Shown piece after piece: positions 56,640-64,000 of a DNA stretch of 64,000 nt. The notes under the pieces are model-generated. The model saw only the letters and a program-made list of their open reading frames with translations. It was not told the DNA's origin and made no database searches. Position numbers and translations under genes: made by a program. Position 1 is the first letter of the stretch. Every line of letters starts with the position of its first letter. The DNA comes from Acheta domesticus (lineage: Eukaryota > Arthropoda > Insecta > Orthoptera > Gryllidae), in NCBI GenBank assembly GCA_031308135.1, contig JAHLJT010008756.1, positions 134,928,949-134,992,948 on the forward strand. Reading direction: 5' to 3'.

Positions 56640-57295
56640 CCTTGCTGGCCCGACCCACTTCGACCCGCTCCGGCCTGCACCACCACGCCCACCCCACCTC
56701 GCTCCGCCAAGCTCCGTCCCGCTCCGCTCCGCCCCGCCCCGCTCCACCCCGCCCCGCTCCACCCCGCGCCGCTCCACCCCGCCCCGCTCCTCCCGGCTGT
56801 CCTCCTTGCTCTGCCCTGCCCCACTTCGCCCCGTTCTGTCCCCCCCAACCTGGCTCCTCGCTGGCCTCGGCCCACCCCGCCCCGCCACGTTCCATCCTAC
56901 TTCGCCTCGCCTTTTCGCTGGTCCGTCCTGGCCCGCCTGGTTTCCCCCGCCCCGCCCTCCCCGGCCACTCGCTGGCCCACCCCGCCCCTCCCCGCTTCGC
57001 CCTGCCATGCCCCGCCACGCTCCAGTCTACTTCGCCCCGCTCTGGCCCGCCCCCTCACTCTCCGTCACTCTCTGCCACTCTTCGCCACGCCCCGCCCCGC
57101 TCCGCCCTGCCCCTCTTTACCGTACTCCGCTCCGCTCCACCCTACTTAATCCCTCCCTCCCCACCGCGCTGATTCGGCACGGCCCGCCTCGCTCCGGCCT
57201 GCCAGTCTCCGCCACGCCCTGCAACGCCCCACCGTTCTCCTCCCCGCTCCGCCCCCACTCTGTTCGTCGCGCCCGTCTCTTCCCCGTTCTCTTCC
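56640..57295. repeat. C-rich low-complexity block, CTCCGCCCCG-type
   Basis: CCCCGCTCCACCCCGC-type units (for example 56735-56790) give local 10-15-bp tandem structure, decaying to CCTGCCC, GGCCCGCC and CACGCCCCGC. Frames of up to 300 codons, Pro/Ala/Ser/Leu-rich, are artefacts. Confidence 0.9.
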
Positions 57296-58264
57296 ACTGG
57301 CCTCCCACGCAGCGCGGCTCGGGCGCTCGGATTAACCGCAACACGGTCGCCTCTAACGCATTCCATTACCCAAAAATTTGAATTAACGTGCTCTCCCTCT
57401 GGCGCGCGTGTAAAAGCTCCGCCGGCGCGCGGGGGTGGGGGGAGGGGCGATCGCGGAATCTCGTCGGCGCCGCCTCCCCTCTCCCCTCCCCTCCCCTCCC
57501 CTCCCACCCCTCTCCCCCACCCCCGGCCTCAATTCGTTCCGCCGGCGCCGCGGAGCGGCTTTGCTCGCGCCCACACGCGATCCGCTACTTTCGCTATCTT
57601 TTCCTGTTCATTCGGGGCAGAAAGGGGTTGGAATTCTACATCTGGACAGAAAAGTATTTTACATCTAGAATGTTTTTTGTAATTTAATTTTTAAAGCCGT
57701 CTAATGACGTTGACAGCAGGTTGAGGCATCTTATGACGTTGACAGGTCTTCAACTTTTCACATGATTTGTTCTAACATTAATGTTTTTCAACAGTCCTGC
57801 CTCAGCTTTAAGTTCTGTAAGTTTGTATACGATTCTTTTATTTTGAGTGGAAACAAACTGAAAGTTCGTTTTATGTTATAGCCATACTTTTTCATATCAA
57901 TACATGACTTATTGCATTTTATTTTTGTACATAACTTCCATTTGCTGTTTCAAAGTTTCGACTTCATAGACTAATCACATTTCATCTTCTGGTGGATATG
58001 TGCAGACATTTTCGTCTGTCAAATGTAAATCACACATGTTGAACCTCTGATCATTTTCAGCTAGAATTGTGCGTTTCATTAAGGTTATGATGGAAAAAGC
58101 TGGTGTCGCTCGCGCATAGTGATGCTAATTACGTTTTATGATAAAGCTTGAGTGGGTTGTGTTTGCTTCTGCTACGATCTTCTAGCGTGCGTTTGTCGAT
58201 AACATAAGGTATATTTAACCGATGGTCATTACAACACGGTGGAAGTAAATTTAAAAAATTAATA
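57296..58264. other. Short C-rich run, then AT-rich DNA
   Basis: 57474-57525 is (CTCCC)n-like (CTCCCCTCCCCTCCC). The rest has nothing recognised, apart from a repeated TCTAATGACGTTGACAG/TCTTATGACGTTGACAG pair at 57699 and 57729. Confidence 0.55.
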
Positions 58265-58265
58265 T

Positions 58266-58310
<45 letters not shown>
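58265..58310. repeat. Microsatellite (AAT)n
   Basis: About fifteen uninterrupted AAT units, explaining poly-Tyr and poly-Ile frames on the minus strand. Confidence 0.96.
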
Positions 58311-59324
58311 TTGTAATACACATAATATCACAAAAGACAGCAAAATACCGGACCCTCCTTTATACTTCACTGCTTTATTTTTAAGCGCATTTCGACACAC
58401 TTCATAACATCTCAACTGCAGGATACTACATGGTTTATTTTTTAACTTACTCTTGGTAATATTATAAATATTGTTAATCAAGTAGCACTAATAGATTCTT
58501 ACATTGCGACGAATAGTTTTGAAAATTGACGCCGCCATTTTCGATGTCTTGTAGGTCTGTTGATCATGAACATTTCCCGGGATCTGCTCTTTGCTTTTTT
58601 GTCAAAATTTTGTGAATATGGTGTCTTCCATCGAAGAACGTTTGTGGCTCTAGTGCAGTGTTCGCCAGACCGTCGATAGCGAGCTTCTAGTAGCTCGCGA
58701 GGCAATTTTCAGTATATCGCGGTTACGCTCAAAGTTGGTTAACCTGGACTTGCAACTGCAGAGCACAAACAAAAACAAAAACAGACTCACTAATGAACAT
58801 TTGGACTACTGTGTTCGAATGGCAGTCTCGACCTAATCTCTCATAAAAAAACAACAAAAAATAAAAACAAAAAACAAAACAATCTTGTTAATGACAGAAA
58901 AGAGTGCCGCCCTTCTCATTAAACAATCTGATGAAACAATCTGTTCTTACATTTACAAATTGTTACTAATTATATTTCAGTTTTTTTGTAATGTGCTATT
59001 CCATTTCAATTTATTTTTCTAGTATTCAGTTTTAATAAAATCTATTTCATGTTTAATAGAAGTGAATGCTCCTGTGCTAAGATGGCGAAATGACACTTGT
59101 CTGTCAAAAAGTCGCTCTTGTTTGTTAATGTTTAGAAGTAGGTCGGTGTCCGCAAAGCGCGAAGCCCCACGTGGCCCCAGCGCCGGGATGGCTGTCCGTG
59201 TAAATTACCTTAGCGCCAAGCGCGAGATTAAGTACGCCTAATAGGCGCTTCGTCTTCGGGGCGGTCACGCGCGCCGGGGGAGGATATACGAGAAATCAGG
59301 GGGCGGGGCTATTACCATAATGTG
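58311..59324. other. AT-rich stretch, nothing recognised
   Basis: Contains an A/CAAAAA-rich run near 58765-58885. Open frames are 68 codons or fewer. Confidence 0.5.
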
Positions 59325-59870
59325 CGGACGCCCCATCCTGCCCCGCTCCGCCCCGCCCCGCCCCATCCTGCCCCGCTCCGCCCCGCCCCGGCACGTCCCT
59401 CTTCGCCCCGTCTCGCTCCGCCTCGCCCCGCCTCGTTGCGCCTACCCCGCCTCGCCCCGCCCCCGCCTCGTCCAGCCTCCTCCCGCCTCGCCTCTCCCCG
59501 CCTCGCCTCGCCTCTCCCCGCCTCGTCTCTCCCCGCCTCGCCACGGATCGCATCGTCCCGCACCGCCTCACCCCGCCTCGCCTCACCTCCCACCGCCTCT
59601 CCCCGCCTCGCAACCTCTCTATCTTACGCCACTTCTCCTTGCCACATTCTACCTCTCCCCGCCCCTCCTCGTCCAGCGCCTTTCCGACATCCTTCGTCTT
59701 TCTCCTCTCTCCTTGCTCCAATCTCGCTCCACCCCGCCTCGCCCCACCTCGCCCCGCCCCGCCTCGCCCTGCCTCGCCCCGCCCCGCCTCGCCCCACCTT
59801 GCCCCATCCCTCCTCGCGCCGCCATGCCCCACCTCGCCTCGCCCCGTCGCTGCCTTTCGGATTCCTTCCG
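59325..59870. repeat. C-rich low-complexity block, CCTCGCCCCG-type
   Basis: CCCCGCCTCG and CCTCGCCTCTCCCCG units dominate, with local higher-order repeats: CCCATCCTGCCCCGCTCCGC occurs twice, about 29 bp apart, near 59330-59385. Frames of 90-236 codons on both strands are artefacts. Confidence 0.9.
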
Positions 59871-59974
59871 CGTGCGCCGTCTCGGTTTCCGATCGGCGAC
59901 TGCCGCGCGCCGCCCGGCCCGGCCCTCACGCCCTTCGTTCGGCTGGGGTGGCTCTGTGACAACGTCTTTGGTCG

Positions 59975-60118
59975 GGAAGTCGTGGAGTTCGAGCTCTGAC
60001 GAAGGCGGATTTTTGACTCTGGCTGCATAGCTGCAGCGAATTCAGCTGCTTCTGGACCAGAATTCCTCTAATCAGTAGATTTTCGTAGTCACACCGGTCA
60101 ATATACCGGGAGAGGGTA
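59975..60118 (+). repeat. S2 fragment, upstream of the NUMT-bearing copy
   Basis: GGCGGATTTTTGACTCTGGC, AGCTGCAGCGAATTCAGCTG, CTTCTGGACCAGAATTCCTC and GTAGATTTTCGTAGT follow the S2 5' half after the B-box region. It is followed almost directly by the head of the next S2. Confidence 0.6.
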
Positions 60119-60168
60119 TCAGGGTATCAACTGCTGCCACTGCAGTACCTCGTCAGGTACTGCAGGTC
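60119..60168 (+). repeat. S2 head, left arm split by mitochondrial insert
   Basis: CAGGGTATCAACTGCTGCCA, CTGCAGTACC and CAGGTC match the S2 head (CAGGGCATCAACTGATGTCA, CTGCAGTCCC, GAGGTC). S2 sequence stops at GGTC (60168) and resumes about 280 bp later in register. Confidence 0.75.
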
Positions 60169-60425
60169 TTTTTTTCATTTGTTAACTCATGCATTATTTA
60201 AGGCGTTGTTATTTATATGTGCGGGTGTTATTATTCATGGTTTAAATGATCTTCAGGATATTCGTGGTATAGGAAGGATTATTGACCAAATACCTTTAAC
60301 TTCTGTATGTTTTATAATCTCGAATTTGGCCTTATGTGGAACACCTTTTTTATCTGGTTTTTATTCTAAGGATTTGATTTTAGAGTTGAGATTAATGAGA
60401 AATTTAAATTTATTGATTTTTTTAC
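60169..60425 (+). pseudogene. ND5: Nuclear mitochondrial insert (NUMT): ND5 fragment
   Basis: ND5 is a membrane subunit of respiratory complex I, encoded in mitochondrial DNA. Here about 85 codons remain: FFHLLTHALFKALLF at 60170, then CAGVIIHG, QDIRG, IPLTSVCF, NLALCGTPFLSGFYSKD and LILEL. These are strongly conserved ND5 segments in order, without gaps. Read with the invertebrate mitochondrial code, AGG/AGA give Ser and ATA gives Met at positions where insect ND5 usually has them (for example Q-M-P-L-T-S), which identifies the source as mitochondrial DNA rather than a nuclear gene. There is no internal stop in either code, suggesting a fairly recent transfer. Base use is T- and G-rich, as on the ND5 coding strand. 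Both ends of the gene (normally about 570 codons) are absent and S2 sequence flanks it, so it is not a functional gene. Homology fades at about 60425, followed by filler with a doubled TTACATAGG. Confidence 0.95.
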
Positions 60426-60446
60426 ATAGGTTACATAGGTTTAAGT
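60426..60446. other. Filler at the right NUMT junction
   Basis: TTACATAGG occurs twice in tandem (from about 60421), followed by TTTAAGTCC. The sequence matches neither ND5 clearly nor S2, as is common at end-joining junctions. Confidence 0.5.
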
Positions 60447-60638
60447 CCTTACGGGTGGCAGAATTTTCGACATTAGCTAGTTAGAGTTCAGTCGCTGTCT
60501 GGAGGACAATTCTGGCGGGTTGGTAGTTTTCCGTGGTTTCCCCGATCAGCACCTGGTGAATGCCGGAGTAGTACCCTGACAAACGGGCCACGAAGCGCGC
60601 CGATCATTCCTTCCTTTTGCTTCCTATCATCATCCCAT

Positions 60639-60675
<37 letters not shown>

Positions 60676-60925
60676 GCATTTCAGTGCCACACATTTCGTA
60701 AGACCGATCTGAAGCTTAGAGCTTGATCCGGTCGGGGAGATACCTGGTTGGGGAAAACCCGCTAGTCGACGGTAGGTCGGCACTGGATCGCATCATCTAA
60801 CGTGAAATAACACCGCCACCACCACCCGATGGGAAAAGCAGGCACAACACTTACGGGAAGAATGACCTTATCCGTTGACGCGCACGGAATCACTAAACAA
60901 TCCAATCAATACCAAGCGAATATCT
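60447..60925 (+). repeat. S2, right arm after the NUMT
   Basis: GGGTGGCAGAATTTTCGACA, GTTCAGTCGCTGTCTGGAGG, ACAATTCTGGCGGGTTGGTA, CACCTGGTGAATGCCGGAGT, ACCCTGACAAACGGGCCACG, GGGGAGATACCTGGTTGGGG, GTCGACGGTAGGTCGGCACT and GGAATCACTAAACAATCCAA complete the S2 order to the ATCAAT tail. Confidence 0.88.
60642..60674. repeat. Microsatellite (CA)n inside S2
   Basis: About sixteen CA units, at the place where other S2 copies have only ACACACTTACACTAACA-like sequence. Confidence 0.95.
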
Positions 60926-60947
60926 GTATTGATAGTCTAACCTATTC

Positions 60948-60998
60948 GTACCCTAACAAACGGGCCATCGGGAGATCAGTCAAAAATTCAGAGCTAAT
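60948..60998 (+). repeat. S2 middle fragment, left of inserted S1
   Basis: TACCCTAACAAACGGGCCAT followed by CGGGAGATCAGTCAAAAATT and CAGAGCT is S2 with a deletion between the ACGGGCCA and GGGAGACCGGTCGG segments. It ends at GCTAAT, the TSD of the S1 insertion. Confidence 0.65.
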
Positions 60999-61347
60999 TT
61001 AACTGAATTGAATCGCCTTATTTTACGTGGCGAGACTCAGGCCATGAGGCCTGCTCTTCCAACTGACCACGCAAATTTTGCTACGCTCCTTTCACCAACT
61101 AACGTAAAGAAGATATTACTTGGGGGACGAAACAGGCAATTTGAATTTAGCTCACAGGTTTCATTTAGGCTTGAGGATCTTTTCCATACACTAAATCTAC
61201 TAACATGGTGACAGCCGGCTTTACTTCCCCTCCCAAAGAAGGCGTACGAAGTTTGTTTTTTTTCGCCCTAAAAAATCCACGGCTTCGATCGGGTTTGAAC
61301 GCGCTTTGTTGGGTCCGTTAGGCTAACCGCTACACCATCGACGCCTT
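60999..61347 (-). repeat. tRNA-derived SINE S1, copy 3, inserted in S2
   Basis: On the minus strand the head is GGCGTCGATGGTGTAGCGGT (A-box region) and a B-box region with CGCGTTCAAACCCGATCGAA. The body and 3' end match the 40071 copy closely (GGGAGGGGAAGTAAAGCCGG, GGTGAAAGGAGCGTAGCAAA, GGCCTCATGGCCTGAGTCTC). GCTAAT flanks it at 60993-60998 and 61348-61353. Confidence 0.88.
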
Positions 61348-61353
61348 GCTAAT

Positions 61354-61545
61354 GGCGACTGCTGGGGTGATGCCCCACTTGGGGGAGATACTTGAGGCGG
61401 AAACACCGCCAGCAGGCGACGTGTCAGACGTCGCATCTCACGTTCCAGCAGTGTAGGGAAAACGGCCACTCCCGGGACTAGTGACCCAAGTAGTAGGCGC
61501 GCCCAGCGGCAAGAACTCCCTGGCGACTGGCGCCCTTGATTCGAC
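61354..61545 (+). repeat. S2, 3' part, right of inserted S1
   Basis: GCTGGGGTGATGCCCCACTT, GGGGGAGATACTTGAGGCGG, GTCGCATCTCACGTTCCAGC and AGTAGTAGGCGCGCCCAGCG continue S2 after the S1. Confidence 0.7.
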
Positions 61546-62970
61546 CTATCGCTGCTGGTTTAAATGCAAACGAAAGCCGGATGGCGCCTTCCATAACCAA
61601 GTGGTAATCTCCCCGAGCCTTTGATTGGAATGAATCGCTTGTGTGTATTAATTTGTTTTGTTCCATCAAACATTCTCTGTGAAATTAGCTATTGGAGATT
61701 TCATTTGAAATAGGTGCTTTACAACGGAGTAAGAGGCCTCCAGAGGATTAAAAGCAAACGAGACTGTGTGGCGTTATGTGTACGGATTGTGATTTAAAGG
61801 GAAATGCTTTGACCCGATCTGCCTTGTCAATAGCGTTCCAAGAATATATGGCAGGTATTTTTGTCCTCATATTTTCAGCTTTTGCTTTTTCAATGAGATA
61901 TCCTGTGTCACTTCTCTACCAAAATAATTTTCTTACCCTTGTCAGAACGAATGCAGGTGAATCTCGTTTCCCGAGAGCAGAATCAAAACCAACTCTGTGA
62001 AAAAAACGCCGTGCGCAGTGTGGACATCGTTAGAACTAATTCGCAGAAGCGCTAAGTCAGGCGAGCTTAAAGCGGATTTGGAAATTTTGAGACTGAAATT
62101 TAATTCGCTAAAATATCCTTTGACTTCCCGCTGTGTTCGATAGAGGGGAAAATAACGTAGCAGTAAGGTTGGTAATTCGTTGAAATTATTAACACACGAC
62201 CTCACGAGTTACAGCGTTAAAAAAACTGATGCCCCCCGCCCGAATTATGAGGCGATAATAAACAAACTGTCAAACTGTCTCTCCTGGTGTGAAATCGCTC
62301 TGCAAAGTGAGACCATTTCGTTAGAATCCCACCCTGTCGTCGTTGATTGTGTAGATCTGTAGTGAGTAAGAAACGAGAGTTGCATTACCAGGCGTCTACT
62401 TTACTCGAAAAGGGTGTGAAGTTTAAATTCTCCTTTCAGGATCAGAGATAAGTTGAATAAATTATGCAAATATGTAAATAAGAATTATTTACCTTTTTGA
62501 AGAATATCATTGTTAACTCTGTTTTCTAGGAAATATGTTACCAATATCTACACTCCAGTGTACATGTCTCGTATAACTCGTTTCTTCGATATTTTGAATT
62601 AATTACCTTCACTAACTCTGCACAGGCATATTTCCTACTAATTTATCGAAGTGTGACGTAATCTAGATTTTAATCGTTGATCAGATCTTTATTACTTGTG
62701 CTTTCATCATTTCGCAGCTCGAGAGATTGTGCATTTCGTAAGGGTGCAAGTCCTCAGCTTCGTTCTCGCGGCATGAAATGATTGCAGGGCGGAAGGAAAG
62801 CGGGATTGGAGGCCAGGCATGTAGTGCTTGCCGGCTTTGATAGATTAAAATCAGCGCAAAAATGTCAATGACTCCCGGGGAGGGCGAGGGAAGGGAGTTT
62901 GTGTCCCGTATGGGCGTGGTTGTCTGTTTGTGTGTTACAGCCTTCGAAGCCGTCCCACCCACATACATCA
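61546..62970. other. Unassigned stretch
   Basis: Mixed composition. Unique GC-moderate pieces at 62030-62240 and 62700-62940 contain AT cores (for example TTGATAGATTAAAATCAGCG near 62836) and could be regulatory. No open frame above 108 codons, no domain. Confidence 0.35.
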
Positions 62971-63509
62971 AGCGGGAGACATGGCTCAGGGCAGCATCTG
63001 ATGTCACCGCAGTCCCTCTGACCGGGAGGTCCTAGTGTTACACTCCCGACGGTGGCAGGATTTTCGACACTAGCTATATAGCTAGGTCAAATTCAGTTGC
63101 TTTGTGGATAAATCTAGCGGCCGGCTGCTCCGGTCGGTAGTTTTCCGTAGTTTCTCCGGTGAACATCAGGCGAATGCCGGAGCAGTACCCTAACAAACGG
63201 GCCACGGACCGGGCGCGATGTTTCCTTCCTCTTCCTTGTGTTTTCTTCCCCCTTACCTAAACACACTTACATTAACATGCACTACACCACCACACGTGCC
63301 GAGAGATCGGTCGAGGTCTTAGAACTTCTCCCGGCTGGGGTGGTGCCCCGCTGGCGGGAGACACCTGGTTGGGGATAACCCAGTAGGTCTGCGCGGGATC
63401 TGTCATGCAGCGGGGAAAGGCCGCCGTCACCTCCCGATCAAAGCATGCACTACACTTAGGGCACGAATGCTCCCAGTAGTTGACCCGCCGGGAATCACTA
63501 TCAATCAAC
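62971..63509 (+). repeat. S2, full-length reference copy with TSD
   Basis: 539 bp. In order: head AGCGGGAGACATGGCTCAGG (A-box-like TGGCTCAGGG), CGCAGTCCCTCTGACCGGGA, GGTCCTAGTGTTACACTCCC (degraded B-box region), GGTGGCAGGATTTTCGACAC, TCTAGCGGCCGGCTGCTCCG, GGCGAATGCCGGAGCAGTAC, CCTAACAAACGGGCCACGGA, a T/C-rich then ACAC-rich spacer, GGTGGTGCCCCGCTGGCGGG, AGACACCTGGTTGGGGATAA, GCATGCACTACACTTAGGGC and an ATCAATCAA tail. Flanks CATACATCA (62962-62970) and CATGCATCA (63510-63518) are a TSD with one change. The tRNA-like head, length and tail fit a tRNA-derived SINE mobilised by a LINE. Confidence 0.88.
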
Positions 63510-63518
63510 CATGCATCA

Positions 63519-64000
63519 CCCTCCCCACGGTCTCCCGTCGTTCGTGGGGGGGGGCGCAGGACATGTGCTGGAGGCGTGTAAGCGCTGCACTCGCCCGGCC
63601 CCGCTCCCCTGTACACGCCCTTCCCTCCGGAAGCTGCGGGCCGGCGACACCATGTGGCGGTCCGTGCACAGGCGTCGCCGCGCTCCCACCACTGGCTAAG
63701 CACCGTCTGGCACCAAGGCAAATGCGGATTAGCAACCTTGTCGCCTGTAGGTGGCACGCGAAAATTTGCCGCCTATTTATTTCAAATAATCAGAGAATGA
63801 AGTAACACGTATAATACATTTCAAAATTGGGGACATATATTTACGATTACAATTAAATATTTTTTCATTCATAATTTATGCGTGTTCAATTTTTTCTGCG
63901 GGAAATCACTTAATTTTTAAATCATATATTTTTTTGTATAAAAATAACGAAGTTTATGATGTTTTTTTTTCGTAGTTATGCATAATTATTATTGTACCAT
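63519..64000. other. GC-rich patch then AT-rich end of window
   Basis: 63520-63720 is GC-rich with frames of 60-160 codons on both strands and no domain. 63780-64000 is AT-rich. Nothing recognised. Confidence 0.45.

Noticed and set aside
56476..57381. 301-codon Pro/Ala/Leu-rich frame
   Set aside because: It follows the CTCCGCCCCG-type repeat and has no domain or signal; frames on the opposite strand are equally long.
60179..60484. Intact nuclear gene for an ND5-like protein
   Set aside because: Only about 85 of roughly 570 codons are present, the mitochondrial code is needed for the typical residues, and SINE sequence flanks both sides.

Overview
The window looks like a gene-poor, repeat-dense stretch of a large eukaryotic nuclear genome, most likely an insect. 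The reasons are: no long coding frames outside low-complexity DNA, many tRNA-derived SINE-like repeats with target-site duplications (TSDs), several DNA transposons (hAT, mariner, MITEs and fold-back elements), microsatellites, CpG-rich islands in AT-rich DNA, a 1000-N scaffold gap, and a nuclear copy of mitochondrial ND5 that only reads typically with the invertebrate mitochondrial code. I cannot fix the species. I found no convincing intact protein-coding exon and no intact functional tRNA, rRNA or snRNA gene. The long open frames lie in (CCCCG)-type, (CCG)n or 10-bp repeat DNA and are compositional artefacts.

Layout. 0-6 kb: a CpG-rich block with a 10-bp C-rich minisatellite, then a 4.3-kb element with long terminal inverted repeats (TIRs) containing the gap. 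6-13 kb: a CpG island with a TATA motif, a first copy of dispersed repeat D, a first copy of SINE S1, and C-rich blocks. 13-17 kb: three unrelated tandem duplications. 18-24.4 kb: SINE-like family S2, a second copy of D, a third tRNA-derived SINE (S3), and an S2 inserted into another S2. 25.9-31.5 kb: a TIR element, a hAT MITE, a CpG island with a TATA box, and a larger hAT-type element containing a nested MITE. 31.7-41.9 kb: large C-rich blocks, a short retroposed insertion with a 20-bp TSD, an internally deleted mariner, S1, and a hAT with a dimerisation-domain remnant. 42-52.5 kb: MITE families M and N, a fold-back element, and S2 copies, one carrying a fold-back MITE. 52.7-54.1, 56.6-57.5 and 59.3-59.9 kb: further C-rich blocks. 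59.97-61.55 kb: a nested cluster in which S2 copies hold the ND5 fragment and an S1. 62.97-63.51 kb: a full-length S2 with TSD.

I use working names: S1 (about 350 bp), S2 (about 540 bp, (ATCA)n tail), S3 (tRNA-headed, (GAT)n-like tail), D (dispersed repeat), M (about 256-bp MITE) and N (309-362-bp MITE rich in TCACTGATTC). None was matched to a database. Nothing here forms an operon or a pathway. The biology is the history of insertions, plus possible enhancer-like or promoter-like DNA in the islands.
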